A stretch of 40,259 bases of DNA from CAZTAK01 sp964611585 (GTDB lineage Bacteria > Pseudomonadota > Alphaproteobacteria > SHVP01). The position numbers were made by a program, and so were the translations under genes. The notes under the pieces are model-generated. The model did no database searches. It saw nothing but the letters and a program-made list of their open reading frames with translations, and had not been told where the DNA came from. Positions within the stretch are counted from its first letter, which is position 1. The number at the start of each line of letters is the position of its first letter. Positions 39,106 to 40,259 of this stretch are shown one piece after another. The stretch is taken from NCBI GenBank assembly GCA_964611585.1, contig CAZTAK010000018.1, positions 1 to 40,259 on the forward strand. The letters are read 5' to 3'.

Positions 39106-39696
39106 ATGCAGGTCCTGGTCAAAGGCAAGCAGTTGGACGTTGGCGACGCGTTGCGCGCCCACGTCGAAAACAAGCTGCGATCTGGTGTCGCCAAATACTT
39201 CGATGCCGCGATCGAGGCCGGAGTCGTGATCTCGAAGCAGGGACGCAGCTTCCGCACCGATTGCTCGGTGCATGTTGGCACCGGCATCAAGGTCCAGGGC
39301 CACGACGAGGCTGGCGACGTTTATGCCAGCGTCGACGGTGCGATCGAGCGGATCGAAAAGCGCCTGCGCCGGTTCAAGCGGCGTTTGCGCGACCACCGCA
39401 AAAACCACCGCGGCAAAGGATCCGAGGCGCCGCTGTATGTGCTGGCCGCCGAAGCCGAGCCCGAATCGGAAACCGAGCCCGACAGCGGCGATGCGCCGGT
39501 GATCGTCGCCGAGGAATTGACCAGTATCGAATCGCTGACCGTCGGCGAAGCCGTCATGCGCATGACGTTGGCCGACGAGCCGGTGCTTTTTTTTCACGAC
39601 CGCGCCCACGGGCGGCTGAATGCCGTCTTCCAGCGGCGCGACGGCAATATCGGTTGGATAGACCCCGGCAGCGCACCGGACCAAAGTGAGGCGTAA
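39106..39696 (+). CDS. hpf: ribosome hibernation promoting factor, long form
   Basis: A 196-residue protein. The S30AE/HPF domain (1 to about 110: 'LVKGKQLDVGDALRAHVENKL', 'HVGTGIKVQGHDEAGDVYASVDGAIE', 'RLRDHRKNHRG') binds the 30S decoding centre in resting cells. An acidic linker leads to a C-terminal dimerisation domain (about 140-190: 'TVGEAVMRMTLADEPVLFFHD', 'RRDGNIGWIDP') that makes 100S ribosome dimers. The length is that of the long form. The ATG at 39106 follows CAGGTAA. It overlaps ptsN by one base (TAATG). Confidence 0.95.
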   Translation: MQVLVKGKQLDVGDALRAHVENKLRSGVAKYFDAAIEAGVVISKQGRSFRTDCSVHVGTGIKVQGHDEAGDVYASVDGAIERIEKRLRRFKRRLRDHRKNHRGKGSEAPLYVLAAEAEPESETEPDSGDAPVIVAEELTSIESLTVGEAVMRMTLADEPVLFFHDRAHGRLNAVFQRRDGNIGWIDPGSAPDQSEA

Positions 39697-40163
39697 TGGT
39701 CGAGATCTCAGACCTTCTTGCAGAATCCGCCGTCATCACGGCACTCAAGGCGTCGGGAAAGAAGCAAGCCCTGCAGGAACTGGCGGCGCAGGCCGCGGCC
39801 CTGACCGGCGAATCGGAACGCGCCATATTCGATGTGCTGCTTGAGCGCGAGCGCCTCGGCACCACCGGCGTCGGCAACGGTATCGCCATTCCCCACGGCA
39901 AGCTTGCGAGCCTCGATCAGCTCTACGGCATCTTCGCGCGGCTCGAGCAACCGATCGATTTCGATGCCATCGACGACCAGCCGGTCGATTTGATCTTTCT
40001 GCTGCTGGCGCCCGAGTCGGCCGGCGCAGATCACCTCAAGGCGCTGGCGCGGGTTTCGCGGCTGCTTCGCGACCGCGCAATTTGCGAAAAGCTGCGCGGA
40101 TCCGATGACCGCGATGCCCTGTTTGCCCTCCTTACCGAACCGGCCGCCTCGCACGCCGCCTGA
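39696..40163 (+). CDS. ptsN: PTS IIA-like nitrogen-regulatory protein PtsN
   Basis: A 155-residue EIIA-Ntr protein, the end acceptor of the nitrogen phosphotransferase relay; it controls potassium uptake and other functions according to its phosphorylation. The phosphorylatable histidine is H67 in 'GVGNGIAIPHGKL'. Other family sites are 'DQPVDLIFLLLAPE' and 'HLKALARVSRLLRD'. Its ATG overlaps the hpf stop, so the two are co-translated, and the group lptB-rpoN-hpf-ptsN is conserved in proteobacteria. Confidence 0.95.
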   Translation: MVEISDLLAESAVITALKASGKKQALQELAAQAAALTGESERAIFDVLLERERLGTTGVGNGIAIPHGKLASLDQLYGIFARLEQPIDFDAIDDQPVDLIFLLLAPESAGADHLKALARVSRLLRDRAICEKLRGSDDRDALFALLTEPAASHAA

Positions 40164-40182
40164 CACGAGGGGCGAACCGCCC

Positions 40183-40259
40183 TTGCGACCGCCGAGCGGC
40201 CGCGCATTCCGCACTTCCCGGCTGAAGACGGCGCTCGCCGGCGCGGCGCTGGCTGCCGC
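40183..40259 (+). CDS. possible start of a secreted protein gene, cut by the window end
   Basis: From a TTG at 40183 the frame is open to the end of the window. It encodes a basic stretch followed by an Ala/Leu-rich hydrophobic stretch ('LKTALAGAALAA') that looks like a signal peptide. Only 25 codons are visible, and the start codon is weak, so this is tentative. Confidence 0.25.
   Translation, partial: MRPPSGRAFRTSRLKTALAGAALAA

Overview
The window is high-GC, gene-dense DNA from an alphaproteobacterium, most likely a Rhodospirillales-like lineage. The evidence is the Caulobacter-type FzlA homologue beside queG, the kdsD-lptC-lptA-lptB-rpoN-hpf-ptsN cluster, gltD placed ahead of gltB, and a remnant of an NDUFA9-like gene beside uppP. 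This placement is inferred from gene content, not from a marker-gene tree.

Layout. 1-1230: a tRNA-Ser(GGA), a small membrane protein and a DUF3224 protein. 1304-13319: translation genes, all on the minus strand, in the order thrS-infC, then rpmI-rplT-pheS-pheT-lepA. This classic string is split between infC and rpmI by about 3.3 kb holding an orphan GH24-type lysozyme, a secreted FG-GAP-like protein, and a zinc-type ArsR repressor with a small CDF-like cation transporter. 13447-17619: an M48 metalloprotease, a GT4 glycosyltransferase, an alpha/beta hydrolase and a glutathione transferase. The gap between protease and glycosyltransferase is rich in hairpins. 17620-19620: a visibly AT-richer island with two overlapping genes, a DUF262 protein and a HEPN (RiboL-PSP type) protein. 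Both are broken: one nonsense codon, one apparent 1-nt insertion and one apparent 1-nt deletion. This looks like a decayed defence or toxin-type module. 19622-23467: a minus-strand series fzlA, queG, NAD-dependent epimerase, GFA-family protein and FrnE-like DsbA oxidoreductase, with several 4-nt overlaps. 23602-25644: an Asp/Glu-racemase-family gene translationally coupled to a wrecked hydrolase, a membrane methyltransferase, and a divergent MarR regulator under two tandem operators. 25659-31681: glutamate synthase (gltD-gltB). 32088-34000: uppP, the stub of an NDUFA9-like gene, tRNA-Leu(CAG), and an RNase D-like exonuclease. 34132-40163: arabinose-5-phosphate isomerase, the Lpt lipopolysaccharide transport genes, sigma-54, long-form HPF and PtsN.

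Points of most interest: the dead DUF262-HEPN pair; infC, which appears to start at AUA, and the RNase D-like gene, which has only an AUC at ribosome-binding distance; a dispersed multi-hairpin repeat in two inverted copies (1260-1340 and 14784-14870) plus related hairpins elsewhere; six 24-nt tandem repeats between lptA and lptB; a 24-nt in-frame duplication inside rpoN; and paired MarR operators exactly 20 bp apart. Apart from the decayed DUF262-HEPN module, no clearly new biological system was found. The rest is mostly conserved housekeeping DNA with unusual regulatory and repeat structure.
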